This document shows, piece after piece, positions 6,034 through 14,580 of a stretch of 17,041 nt of DNA. The stretch spans positions 1 through 17,041 of the forward strand of contig JAGOCL010000012.1 in the NCBI GenBank assembly GCA_017998755.1. The letters are read 5' to 3'. The position numbers and the translations under genes were made by a program. Numbering within the stretch: the first letter of the stretch is position 1; each line of letters opens with the position of its first letter. Below the pieces are notes generated by a model. The model was not told where the DNA came from, made no database searches, and saw nothing but the letters and a program-made list of their open reading frames with translations. This DNA comes from Spirochaetota bacterium. GTDB taxonomy: Bacteria; Spirochaetota; GWE2-31-10; MWDO01.

Positions 6034-6043
6034 TGTCTAACTC

Positions 6044-9000
6044 CTACTTCACCTCCCCTGTCGCAAAATCAATCGCTGCTAATCTATTTCTACTCTCGCC
6101 GCCTATTGAGCTAAAATTTCCTCCGACATAGACAACGCTTCCGGATATTATCAATGAGTTAACATAATTATCAGCATCAGGATTCCAGCTTGTCGCAAAA
6201 CCTGTAGTTATATCGATGGCTGCAATTCTATTTCTTGTTTGACCGCTAATCGTGGTAAAATATCCGCCTGCATATAGATTTATCCCCGATACAACTAGTT
6301 TAGTAACAGGATCGTTAGCCGAAGGTCCCCAGATTGTTGCATGACCTGTATCTAGATCAATCGCCGCTATTCTATTTCTAATCTTTCCGTCTATTGTTGT
6401 AAAACTACCTCCAACATAGAGAGTACTCCCCGACACTACTAATGCAGATACTCTGTTACTCGCATTTGGATTCCATGTTATAGGTAACCCTGTATCTAGA
6501 TCAATCGCGGCGATATTATTTCTACTCTGCCCACCTATTGAGGTAAAAAAACCGCCGGCATAGACATTACTCCCAGATATTGCTAATGCATAAACTACCC
6601 CATTAGCGCTAGGATTCCATCCTGTCGCAAGCCCCGTCGTTACATCTATCGCCGCTATTCTATTTCTACTCTGCCCGCCTATTGAGGTAAAAGAACCGCC
6701 GGCATAGACATTACTCCCAGATATTGTTAATGAAGAGACACCATAATTTGCATTAGGATTCCAGCTTGTCGCAAGCCCCGTCGTTATATCAATCGCGGCA
6801 ATATTATTTCTACTCTGACCACCTATTGAGGTAAAAAAACCGCCGGCATAGACATTACCTCCCGATACCGCTAACACAGAAACATTATTATTAGTATCAC
6901 CGTCGACATTAGGATTCCAATCCGTCGCAAGCCCCGTCGTTATATCAATCGCGGCGATATTATTTCTACTCTGACCACTTATCGTGGTAAATTTACCGCC
7001 TGCATAGATAGCGCTCCCTGATATCGCTAATGCAGAAACATCATAATTTGCATTAGGATTCCAATCCGTCGCAAGACCTGTTGTTATATCAATCGCCGCT
7101 ATACTATTTCTGTTCTGCCCCCCAATCGTAGTAAAATAGCCGCCCGCATAGACAGCGCTCCCTGATATCGTTAATGAGCTAACAGAGCTACTCGCATTAG
7201 GATTCCAATCCGTCGCAAGTCCGGTCGTTATATCTACCGCGGCGATATTATTTCTTGTCTGACCGCCGATCGTAGTAAAAGTCCCCCCTACATAAACCGT
7301 ACTTCCCGATAACGTTAAAGTTTTAACATACCAACTAGCGTTTGGATTCCAATCCGTCGCAAGGCCTGTCGCTATATCAATTGCGGCGATATAGTTTCTG
7401 CTCTGCCCCCCTATTGTGGTAAAATCCCCACCGGCATATACGTTACTTCCGGATATCGCTAATGTATAAACAACACCGTTAGCGCCAGGATTCCAATCAG
7501 ATGCAAGCCCCGTCGTTACATCAATCGCGGCGATATTATTTCTACTCTGCCCACCTATTGTTGTAAATTCCCCGCCGGCATATACGTTACTTCCGGATAT
7601 CGCTAATGTACGAACAGTTCCGCTTGCATTTGAATTCCAGCTAGTAGCAAGTCCTGTTGTTATATCAATCGCCGCTATACAGCATCTTGTCTGCCCGCCG
7701 ATTGTTATAAAAAGCCCCCCTACATAAACTGTACTTCCCGATATCGCTAATGCAGAAACATAACAATCAAAACTACCATAACTCGCATTAGGATTCCAAT
7801 CCCTAACGCTTCCATCGGAATTAATCCATGCTATTCGATTTCTTTCATATTCTCCGACTTTTGTAAAAGCGCCTCCTATAATCCAACCGCCGCTTCCATC
7901 GGATATTACAGCATAAACATTTCCATTTACCGCAGGGAAATTAATATTCTCGTTATCGCTTGACATATCGAGTAATGCTCCGGAAGTTTTTCGACCGACG
8001 TTTTTGAACATACCGCCAATATACAATATACCGTCTTTCTGAACCATAGAATTAATAACTCCATCGGTTCCTATTCCATATTTACCAATATTTAATACAG
8101 TAGAGTCAGTATCCCCCTGTTTCATATCGTAACAAGTCATATTTCCAGCGACGTCTTTGACTATAACATTAAAATAGTAAGATTTTTTCTCTTCTAAGCC
8201 CGTTAGATTAAAACTCGTATTCGTCGACCAGTCCATAGCGACTATACCTTTTGTCTCGCAATCGTTTATAGTCCAGAGATTATCTGTTGTAGAGTAGTAT
8301 AGTTTATATGTTAAAGGTCCGTTATCGTCTGTAGCTTCTCCCCAGTTCACGGTAAAGCTGTTTGTTGTTGTATTTGAAAACCAGATAGCGCTTCCAATTT
8401 TGGGTTTTGTATTATCTAATATGTATTTATTGGAAGATATTTTTGACTCAATATCGTTTATATCTAAAGCCCATATATGAAGATAATACTCCCCATCTAT
8501 TGAGGATAGAGATATTACATCGCCGGAATTAAACGTAGTCCATATACCTTCTGTAGGAAACTCTGATGATTGCGTCCATTGATACTTTGGATATCCAATT
8601 TTTAAGGCATATTCATTCGTAATATTAACATCCGTTGTCAATTCAATATTAAAAGGACCTCCATTTTTTATTATATTAATAATAGGTCCGGAATCCGCCG
8701 TAAAACTATAATCGTTATCATTATAAGTCAGCATAGTTTTACCATACTTATCTTTGAATTCTGTTACTGTTATATCAGAATATGATACGTTATCATTAAA
8801 GAAACTATTGGGATTAATTATAATTGTATCGTCGGTAACGTTGGTCGTAATGAAAGTAATTGCGCAATTTGTCGTATCTTCAAATAGTATCGACGGCGAA
8901 GCAAAATTTATCTTTCCCTTAACTCCAGCGTCTAGACCGACGCTAAAAACTATCTTAATATCGGTTGACAAATGAACTACAGATCCGTCTGAAGGAGTTA

Positions 9001-10033
9001 TATATAAAATCTTAGGATGTTCTATCTTAGCGTTTGCTTCGTCGCTATAATCTGAACTACCAAAATAATTCTTTGCTTTTATTCTATAATAATAAGTTAC
9101 TCCATATAGGGCTGTTTCATCATCAAAATAAATTTTATTATTAATATAAGATGTTGCATAAACGAGCGATAAATCCGTATTCCCAATAACTGTAAATCCG
9201 CTTCCCGAAGTTACGCTTCGCTCTACTATATATCCTGTTTCTGTTTTAAATTGATTATTCCAACTAATTATAATTTTCCCCGGGCCCTCGACTGCTGAAA
9301 GACCCGTCGGAGCCGCAGGCGGTTTGTTAAAATCCGTTAATGGGACAGTAATAACTTTTTCAGTTGTAAGATTGTCATAGATATGAACGCTTTCTACTAT
9401 AGACGCTATTACTATACCGTTTTTCTTTAGATTAAATATAAATGAATGCGAACCTGATATTATACTATTATTTTTATAATTAACAGAGTTTCCGGATATA
9501 TAAATATCTATTGTAGAGTCGTTGTTTATCTGCAATATCGCCGAATCTACAAAAATAGACGCATCCCAATCGACGGTTAGATCAACCGCTCCGAAGCTTG
9601 CCTGATAATAATTAACGTCTATATAGACATCGGTAGTCTGATCTTTTATTATATTCGCGGTAGAGCTTCCCTTAACAATGATACAGCCACTTGCATCTTT
9701 TCCCGATACGCTAATATTCCATTCTCCAACTACCAAATCTGTAATCAGTTTTGAAGAACCCATAACATTATTGATGCTAAATGTAGAGTTATCCGGTCCG
9801 TCTCCCGTTATATCGTAATATAGAGGAGCGATAAAATCTGGAAGTATAGTTCTACTCCCGTTTATGTTTATTTTTATAGCCCCATATTTTTTTTCTGAAA
9901 TTTTATCCGCTTCATTACCTTCTCTGTTAAAATAGTCGTTACTACAATTAAATAAAATAAGAAAAAGCATATAAATTAAAAGAGTAGCAATAAAATTATA
10001 TGTATTTATTTTACTGAAAATTTTATTTTTCAT
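6044..10033 (-). CDS. Giant modular lipoprotein with FN3/Ig-like domains and 14 delta-60-type propeller repeats (paralogue B)
   Basis: This 1329-residue protein has a lipoprotein signal ending LFNC (Cys30). An N-terminal domain (about 48-235), including the RTILPDF motif, is not recognised. Next come one fibronectin-III domain (about 238-335), a Big_5-like Ig domain (about 340-446), a beta domain with YPKYQWTQ and DGEYYLHIW (about 449-541), and an FN3-like domain (about 546-640). From 660 to the end there are 14 repeats of about 48 residues with the core VYAGG-F-TIGGQ-RN-IAAID-TTGLAT-WNPNA. This resembles the delta-60/DUF5122 beta-propeller repeat. The last unit is cut to 39 residues and ends TGEVK. 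The protein is probably displayed on the cell surface or periplasmic membrane and may bind a ligand; this is inferred. ATG follows the previous gene's stop by one base, with GGGGAGGT inside that gene's last codons. Confidence 0.85.
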   Translation of the reverse strand: MKNKIFSKINTYNFIATLLIYMLFLILFNCSNDYFNREGNEADKISEKKYGAIKININGSRTILPDFIAPLYYDITGDGPDNSTFSINNVMGSSKLITDLVVGEWNISVSGKDASGCIIVKGSSTANIIKDQTTDVYIDVNYYQASFGAVDLTVDWDASIFVDSAILQINNDSTIDIYISGNSVNYKNNSIISGSHSFIFNLKKNGIVIASIVESVHIYDNLTTEKVITVPLTDFNKPPAAPTGLSAVEGPGKIIISWNNQFKTETGYIVERSVTSGSGFTVIGNTDLSLVYATSYINNKIYFDDETALYGVTYYYRIKAKNYFGSSDYSDEANAKIEHPKILYITPSDGSVVHLSTDIKIVFSVGLDAGVKGKINFASPSILFEDTTNCAITFITTNVTDDTIIINPNSFFNDNVSYSDITVTEFKDKYGKTMLTYNDNDYSFTADSGPIINIIKNGGPFNIELTTDVNITNEYALKIGYPKYQWTQSSEFPTEGIWTTFNSGDVISLSSIDGEYYLHIWALDINDIESKISSNKYILDNTKPKIGSAIWFSNTTTNSFTVNWGEATDDNGPLTYKLYYSTTDNLWTINDCETKGIVAMDWSTNTSFNLTGLEEKKSYYFNVIVKDVAGNMTCYDMKQGDTDSTVLNIGKYGIGTDGVINSMVQKDGILYIGGMFKNVGRKTSGALLDMSSDNENINFPAVNGNVYAVISDGSGGWIIGGAFTKVGEYERNRIAWINSDGSVRDWNPNASYGSFDCYVSALAISGSTVYVGGLFITIGGQTRCCIAAIDITTGLATSWNSNASGTVRTLAISGSNVYAGGEFTTIGGQSRNNIAAIDVTTGLASDWNPGANGVVYTLAISGSNVYAGGDFTTIGGQSRNYIAAIDIATGLATDWNPNASWYVKTLTLSGSTVYVGGTFTTIGGQTRNNIAAVDITTGLATDWNPNASSSVSSLTISGSAVYAGGYFTTIGGQNRNSIAAIDITTGLATDWNPNANYDVSALAISGSAIYAGGKFTTISGQSRNNIAAIDITTGLATDWNPNVDGDTNNNVSVLAVSGGNVYAGGFFTSIGGQSRNNIAAIDITTGLATSWNPNANYGVSSLTISGSNVYAGGSFTSIGGQSRNRIAAIDVTTGLATGWNPSANGVVYALAISGSNVYAGGFFTSIGGQSRNNIAAIDLDTGLPITWNPNASNRVSALVVSGSTLYVGGSFTTIDGKIRNRIAAIDLDTGHATIWGPSANDPVTKLVVSGINLYAGGYFTTISGQTRNRIAAIDITTGFATSWNPDADNYVNSLIISGSVVYVGGNFSSIGGESRNRLAAIDFATGEVK
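6047..7759 (-). repeat. Twelve in-frame propeller repeats of about 144 bp (paralogue B)
   Basis: Eleven full units and a 39-codon final unit run from residue 759 to 1329. Ten are 48 codons long and the sixth is 52 (insert DGDTNNN-type). Two more degenerate units precede them. The units are more diverged from one another than those of the upstream paralogue. Differences cluster at the residue after YAGG, at GGQ-x-RN-x, and in the two residues before W. Confidence 0.85.
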
Positions 10034-10034
10034 T

Positions 10035-13000
10035 TTATTTTACCTCCCCTGTTACTAAATCTATTGCAGCTAATTTTCTTCTCTCGCCGCCTATGGTACT
10101 AAAACTGCCCCCTGTATAGATATAGCTACCAGATATTATTAAGGAATAAACATTATCAATTGAATTAGGGTTCCAGCTCGTCGCAAGACCGGTACCTATA
10201 TCAATCGCCGCTATTCTATTTCTGTTCTGACCGCCTATTGTGGTAAAATAACCGCCAAAATAGACATTACTACCAGATAGCGCTAATGCATAAACATCAT
10301 TATTTGCATTCGGGTTCCAGCTCGTAGCGAGTCCAGTATCTATATCTATCGCAGCTATTCTATTTCTGCTCTGACCACCTATTGTAGTAAAAATACCTTC
10401 AGTATATACAGAGCTACCCGATATCGCTAATCCAGAAACAGAGCCATTTGCATTCGGGTTCCAACTTGTTGCATATCCTGTTGTTATATCAATAGCGGCT
10501 ATCCTATTTCTGCTCTGACCGCCTATTGTGGAAAAATAACCGCCGACATATACATTACTTCCCGATATCGATAATGCATATACATGATGACTTGGATTCG
10601 GGTTCCAATCGGTCGCAAGACCGGTCGTTATATCAATCGCAGCTATTCTATTTCTAATCTGACCACCTATTGTGGAAAAACTACCCCCGACATAAACATT
10701 GCTCCCAGATATCGATAATGCATAAACAAAACTATTTGCATTTGGATTCCATGTCGTTGCAAGTCCGGTTGTTATATCAATAGCTGAAATATAATTTCTG
10801 TTCTGACCACCTATTTTAGAAAAACTACCTCCTGCATAAACATTACTCCCAGATATCGATAATGCAGAAACAGTACCACTTGCATTAGGATTCCAGCTTG
10901 TCGCAAGACCTGTAGTTATATCGATAGCCGCTATATTATTTCTTGTCTGACCACCTATTGTGGAAAAACTACCCCCGACATAAACATTGCTCCCAGATAT
11001 CGATAATGCATAAACAGTACCACTTACATTAGGATTCCAGCTTGTCGCAAGACCGGTCGTTATATCAATCGCAGCTATTCTATTTCTAATCTGACCACCT
11101 ATTGTGGAAAAACTACCTCCTGCATAAACATTACTCCCAGATATCGATAATGCAGAAACAGTACCACTTGCATTAGGATTCCAGCTTGTCGCAAGACCGG
11201 TCGTTATATCAATCGCAGCTATTCTATTTCTAATCTGACCACCTATTGTGGAAAAACTACCCCCGACATAAACATTGCTCCCAGATATCGATAATGCATA
11301 AACAATACTATCTGCATTTGGATTCCATGTCGTTGCAAGTCCGGTTGTTATATCAATAGCTGAAATATAATTTCTGTTCTGACCACCTATTGTAGAAAAA
11401 CTACCTCCTGCATAAACATTACCCCCAGATATCGATAATGCAGAAACAGTACCACTTGCATTAGGATTCCAGCTTGTCGTAAGTCCAGTCGTTATGTCGA
11501 TAGCGGCTATTCTATTTCTAATCTGACCACCTATTGTAGAAAAACTACCTCCTGCATAAACATTACTCCCAGATATCGATAATGCATAAACAGAGTTATT
11601 TGCATTCGGGTCCCAGCTTGTTGCGATACCGGTCGTTATATCAATCGCAGCTATTCTATTTCTAATCTGACCACCTATTGTAGTAAATTCACCCCCAGCA
11701 TATACATTACTTCCCAATATTGTTAAAGCTCTAACAATGCCATTCGAATTAGGATTCCATTCCCTAACGCTTCCATCGGAATTAATCCAAGCTATTCCGT
11801 TTCGTTCGTATTCTCCAACTTTCGTAAAAGCGCCTCCTATAATCCAGCCGCCGCTTCCATCTGAAATAACACAATGTATATTTCCTTTTACGACGGGGAA
11901 ATTTGTATCCTCATAATCGCTCGATATATCTAGTAATGCACCCTCAGTATATCGACCTATTTGAGAAAAAGAACCTCCTATATACAATATACCGTCTTTC
12001 TGAATCATAGAATCAATACTCCCATTTACTCCATAACCATCCTTACCTATATTTAAAATTGAAGGGTCTGTATCGCCCTGTTTCATATCGTATATCGATA
12101 AATTTCCGACAGCATCTTTTACGAGAACATTAAAATAGTAAGATTTTTTCTCATTTAAGCTCAATAGATTAAAAATCGTATCTGTTGACCAATCCATTGC
12201 TACCATTCCGTTTGTCTCGCAATCAGTAGCATCCCAGAGATTATCTGTTGTAGAGTAGTATAATTTGTATTGTACCGGTAAACTTACATCAGTAGCTTCT
12301 CCACAGTTTACAGTAAGACTGTTTGTTGTTGTATTTGAAAACCAAATAGCTCTACCTATTTTAGGTCCTGTATTATCCAAAATATATTTGTTAGATGTTA
12401 CCTTTGATTCGTTACTGTTATCGTCTATCGCCCAAATATGAAGGTAATATTCTCCATCGACATCTGTTAATAATAAAATATCCCCTGAATTAAAGGTCGT
12501 CCATATACCTCCCGACGGAAATTCAGTTGATTGTGTCCATTGATATTTTGGGTATCCTGTCTGAAACCCCGAATCATCAACTACAATTACATCTGTTGTA
12601 ACTTCGGTTTGAGCAATATATCCATTTTTTGTTATAGTAATTATAGGAAAATATTCTGTCGTGAAATTATAACTGTTATCATTATTTAACTGCATAAAAT
12701 TATTGTTTTTGTCCTTGAAACCAATTATATTTATATTTGAATAAGATATAAGCTCATTAAACAAATTATTAGGATTAACGATTACAGTATCATCGGTTAC
12801 ATTAGTTTTGATAAAAGAAATAGAACAATTTGTTGTATCTTCAAAAGTAATAACAGGGCTTCCAAAACTGATACTTCCTTTTGTTCCTGTATCAAGCCCT
12901 TCGCTGAATATTATAACTATATTTGATGATAAAGCGACATTTATAGTATCATCATAAGGATATATAGAAATAACTTCCGGTAGCTCTATCTTTGCGCTCG

Positions 13001-14561
13001 CTTCGATACTATACTCTGAATTTCCAAATTGATTTATCGCCTTTATTCTATAATAATATGTTGTCCCGACAACAGCTGTTGTATCATTATAAGTAATAGT
13101 ATTTGCTGCTAAAGGTGTTACATCCGTTCCACCTATAACAACAAATCCGCTTCTCGTCGTTTCGCTTCTCTCAAACACAAAACCGGTCTCTACATTAGAT
13201 TTATCCGTCCAGTTAAGAATAATACCACCTAATCCCTCTTTAGCTAATAAATTGATCGGCGGTACGGGTATTCCTTTATAATCTGTTATCTCAAATTTAA
13301 TTGATGAAGAATAACTTAATCCGTTTTTAGTAGCGATTACGGTAAGATTATATATACCCGGATTATAACCCGTACTATTTATTACGCATTGATTAATAGT
13401 TACCCCAAGAGATACTCCATTAAGATACCAGTTCCAACTTGTTGCGCCATCGAGAATAGCTGTAACGTCAAGCGTTTCATCGAGATTTTTATAGAGTTTA
13501 TTGTTAAAAGCCCCCCAGTTAATTATTGATTCCATAGGGGATATAAGATTTATATTTACTTTAAAGTTTCCTCTATCAAAATCAGCGCAGTTTGCTTCAT
13601 TGCTGTAGTCAGAGCTTCCGAAAGAGTTTACCGCTTTTACTCTGTAATAATAAGTAGTCCCGATTACAGCCGTTGCATCGTCAAAAGTAGTCGTATTAGC
13701 GCTCAAGGGCGTAACGTCGGTTCCGCCTAGCGCTGTGAATCCTGCTCCCGACGTTTCGCTTCTTTCCACAACAAAGCCGGTCTCTACGTTGGAGTTGTCC
13801 GTCCAATTGAGGACTATCTTGTTATGCCCTTCAGTCGCGCTCAACCCCGAAGGGGCGACAGGCGCGCTTTTAAAATCGCTTGACAATAAACTGATTGTTT
13901 TACTCGTAGTATGATAATCATAAACATGAACGCTCTCGGTTACCGCGGCGATTGTCTGGCCGGCGTTTTTTATAGAAAAGAAAAATTTATGCGATCCCGA
14001 CGGCGTCGAATTATTCGTATAATTGACGCTATCGCCCGTCGTATATATTTCGCTTGTAGCGTCGTTTATCTTTAATATTACCGAATCGACAGAAATTGTC
14101 CCGGGCCAATCGATAGTCAGATCGACTATTCCGGTTCCGGATTGGCAATAATTTACAATTATATTTACGTCGGTCGTCTGATCTTCAATAATATCGGCGG
14201 TCGCCTCTCCTTTTGCTATGATATTATTAGACGCGTCTTTTCCAAGAACAGTTAATTTCCAGCTCCCGACGAGGAGAGAATTTATTGTCTTCGAAGTTCC
14301 TGTAATATTCTCAACGCTCAATTTACTACCATTGGGTCCGTCTCCAGTCATGTCGTAATGATTTATAGCGATAAAATCAGGTAAAATAGTCCTGGTATCG
14401 TTATCGATTATATTTATTTTCAGCCCGCCGTATTTCTTATCAGTTATTTTTGTATTGTCTTGATTATTCTGAAAAAAATCGCTTTGGAAACAGTTAAACG
14501 TAGTAATTAGCAATATTATACCAATTATTATTAAAAGCGCTTTATTTTTAAAGTTTTTCAT
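10035..14561 (-). CDS. Giant modular lipoprotein with two FN3 domains, Ig-like domains and 14 delta-60-type propeller repeats (paralogue A)
   Basis: This 1508-residue protein has a lipoprotein signal ending TFNC (Cys24). Its N-terminal domain (about 45-230), with DTRTILPDF and DMTGDGP, is shared with the next gene. The order is then FN3-1 (about 233-323, NWTDNSNVETGFVVERSE), a 97-residue module (331-427), FN3-2 (433-525), a Big_5-like Ig domain (528-636), a PKYQWTQ/YYLHIW beta domain (638-730), an FN3-like domain (735-828), and 14 propeller repeats (849-1508). Compared with the neighbouring paralogue it has an extra block, residues 331-525. Fourteen repeats would suit two seven-bladed propellers, but this is only arithmetic. 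A membrane-anchored display or binding role is inferred. AGGGGGAT lies nine bases before ATG, and the gene is 19 bases after the first operon gene. Confidence 0.85.
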   Translation of the reverse strand: MKNFKNKALLIIIGIILLITTFNCFQSDFFQNNQDNTKITDKKYGGLKINIIDNDTRTILPDFIAINHYDMTGDGPNGSKLSVENITGTSKTINSLLVGSWKLTVLGKDASNNIIAKGEATADIIEDQTTDVNIIVNYCQSGTGIVDLTIDWPGTISVDSVILKINDATSEIYTTGDSVNYTNNSTPSGSHKFFFSIKNAGQTIAAVTESVHVYDYHTTSKTISLLSSDFKSAPVAPSGLSATEGHNKIVLNWTDNSNVETGFVVERSETSGAGFTALGGTDVTPLSANTTTFDDATAVIGTTYYYRVKAVNSFGSSDYSNEANCADFDRGNFKVNINLISPMESIINWGAFNNKLYKNLDETLDVTAILDGATSWNWYLNGVSLGVTINQCVINSTGYNPGIYNLTVIATKNGLSYSSSIKFEITDYKGIPVPPINLLAKEGLGGIILNWTDKSNVETGFVFERSETTRSGFVVIGGTDVTPLAANTITYNDTTAVVGTTYYYRIKAINQFGNSEYSIEASAKIELPEVISIYPYDDTINVALSSNIVIIFSEGLDTGTKGSISFGSPVITFEDTTNCSISFIKTNVTDDTVIVNPNNLFNELISYSNINIIGFKDKNNNFMQLNNDNSYNFTTEYFPIITITKNGYIAQTEVTTDVIVVDDSGFQTGYPKYQWTQSTEFPSGGIWTTFNSGDILLLTDVDGEYYLHIWAIDDNSNESKVTSNKYILDNTGPKIGRAIWFSNTTTNSLTVNCGEATDVSLPVQYKLYYSTTDNLWDATDCETNGMVAMDWSTDTIFNLLSLNEKKSYYFNVLVKDAVGNLSIYDMKQGDTDPSILNIGKDGYGVNGSIDSMIQKDGILYIGGSFSQIGRYTEGALLDISSDYEDTNFPVVKGNIHCVISDGSGGWIIGGAFTKVGEYERNGIAWINSDGSVREWNPNSNGIVRALTILGSNVYAGGEFTTIGGQIRNRIAAIDITTGIATSWDPNANNSVYALSISGSNVYAGGSFSTIGGQIRNRIAAIDITTGLTTSWNPNASGTVSALSISGGNVYAGGSFSTIGGQNRNYISAIDITTGLATTWNPNADSIVYALSISGSNVYVGGSFSTIGGQIRNRIAAIDITTGLATSWNPNASGTVSALSISGSNVYAGGSFSTIGGQIRNRIAAIDITTGLATSWNPNVSGTVYALSISGSNVYVGGSFSTIGGQTRNNIAAIDITTGLATSWNPNASGTVSALSISGSNVYAGGSFSKIGGQNRNYISAIDITTGLATTWNPNANSFVYALSISGSNVYVGGSFSTIGGQIRNRIAAIDITTGLATDWNPNPSHHVYALSISGSNVYVGGYFSTIGGQSRNRIAAIDITTGYATSWNPNANGSVSGLAISGSSVYTEGIFTTIGGQSRNRIAAIDIDTGLATSWNPNANNDVYALALSGSNVYFGGYFTTIGGQNRNRIAAIDIGTGLATSWNPNSIDNVYSLIISGSYIYTGGSFSTIGGERRKLAAIDLVTGEVK
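10038..11735 (-). repeat. Twelve highly similar 144-bp in-frame repeats (paralogue A)
   Basis: Eleven units of exactly 48 codons plus a 38-codon last unit run from residue 943 to 1508. Nucleotide periodicity is exactly 144 bp (for example AGGATTCCAG at 10887 and 11031). Units 2-8 are near-identical and alternate in two types, VYALS and VSALS. Units 3 and 7 are near copies 576 bp apart, showing amplification of multi-unit blocks. Confidence 0.9.
10042..10049 (-). promoter_or_regulatory. Ribosome binding site of paralogue B inside the C-terminal codons of paralogue A
   Basis: The codons for Gly-Glu-Val (GGG GAG GTA) form GGGGAGGT eight bases before the ATG of the next gene. The stop and start are TAA-A-ATG. 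Translation of the two paralogues is therefore likely to be coupled. Confidence 0.8.
13281..13571 (-). repeat. Shared 97-residue module, copy in paralogue A
   Basis: Residues 331-427 (GNFKVNINLISP...TKNGLSYSSSIKFEI) align throughout with the C-terminal 98 residues of the upstream lipoprotein. Shared landmarks are DRG-F, LDGAT-W-WYL, YNLTV and KNGL/KGGL-YS. The module looks like a beta-sandwich (PKD/Ig-like) domain; the family is not certain. Confidence 0.75.
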
Positions 14562-14580
14562 ACAATTTATCCCCCTGATT

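Noticed and set aside
5965..6041. Integron attC site
   Set aside because: RYYYAAC-like motifs are present twice in the same orientation, but the required inverted GTTRRRY partner at the other end of the hairpin is missing, and no integrase is seen.
10038..11735. Regular 144-bp repeats considered as a CRISPR array
   Set aside because: There are no short repeats with unique spacers. The whole period is conserved and in frame as protein, and no cas gene is present.
6047..11735. Diversity-generating retroelement acting on the repeats
   Set aside because: No reverse transcriptase, template repeat or adenine-specific pattern is visible in the window. Repeat recombination explains the variation.
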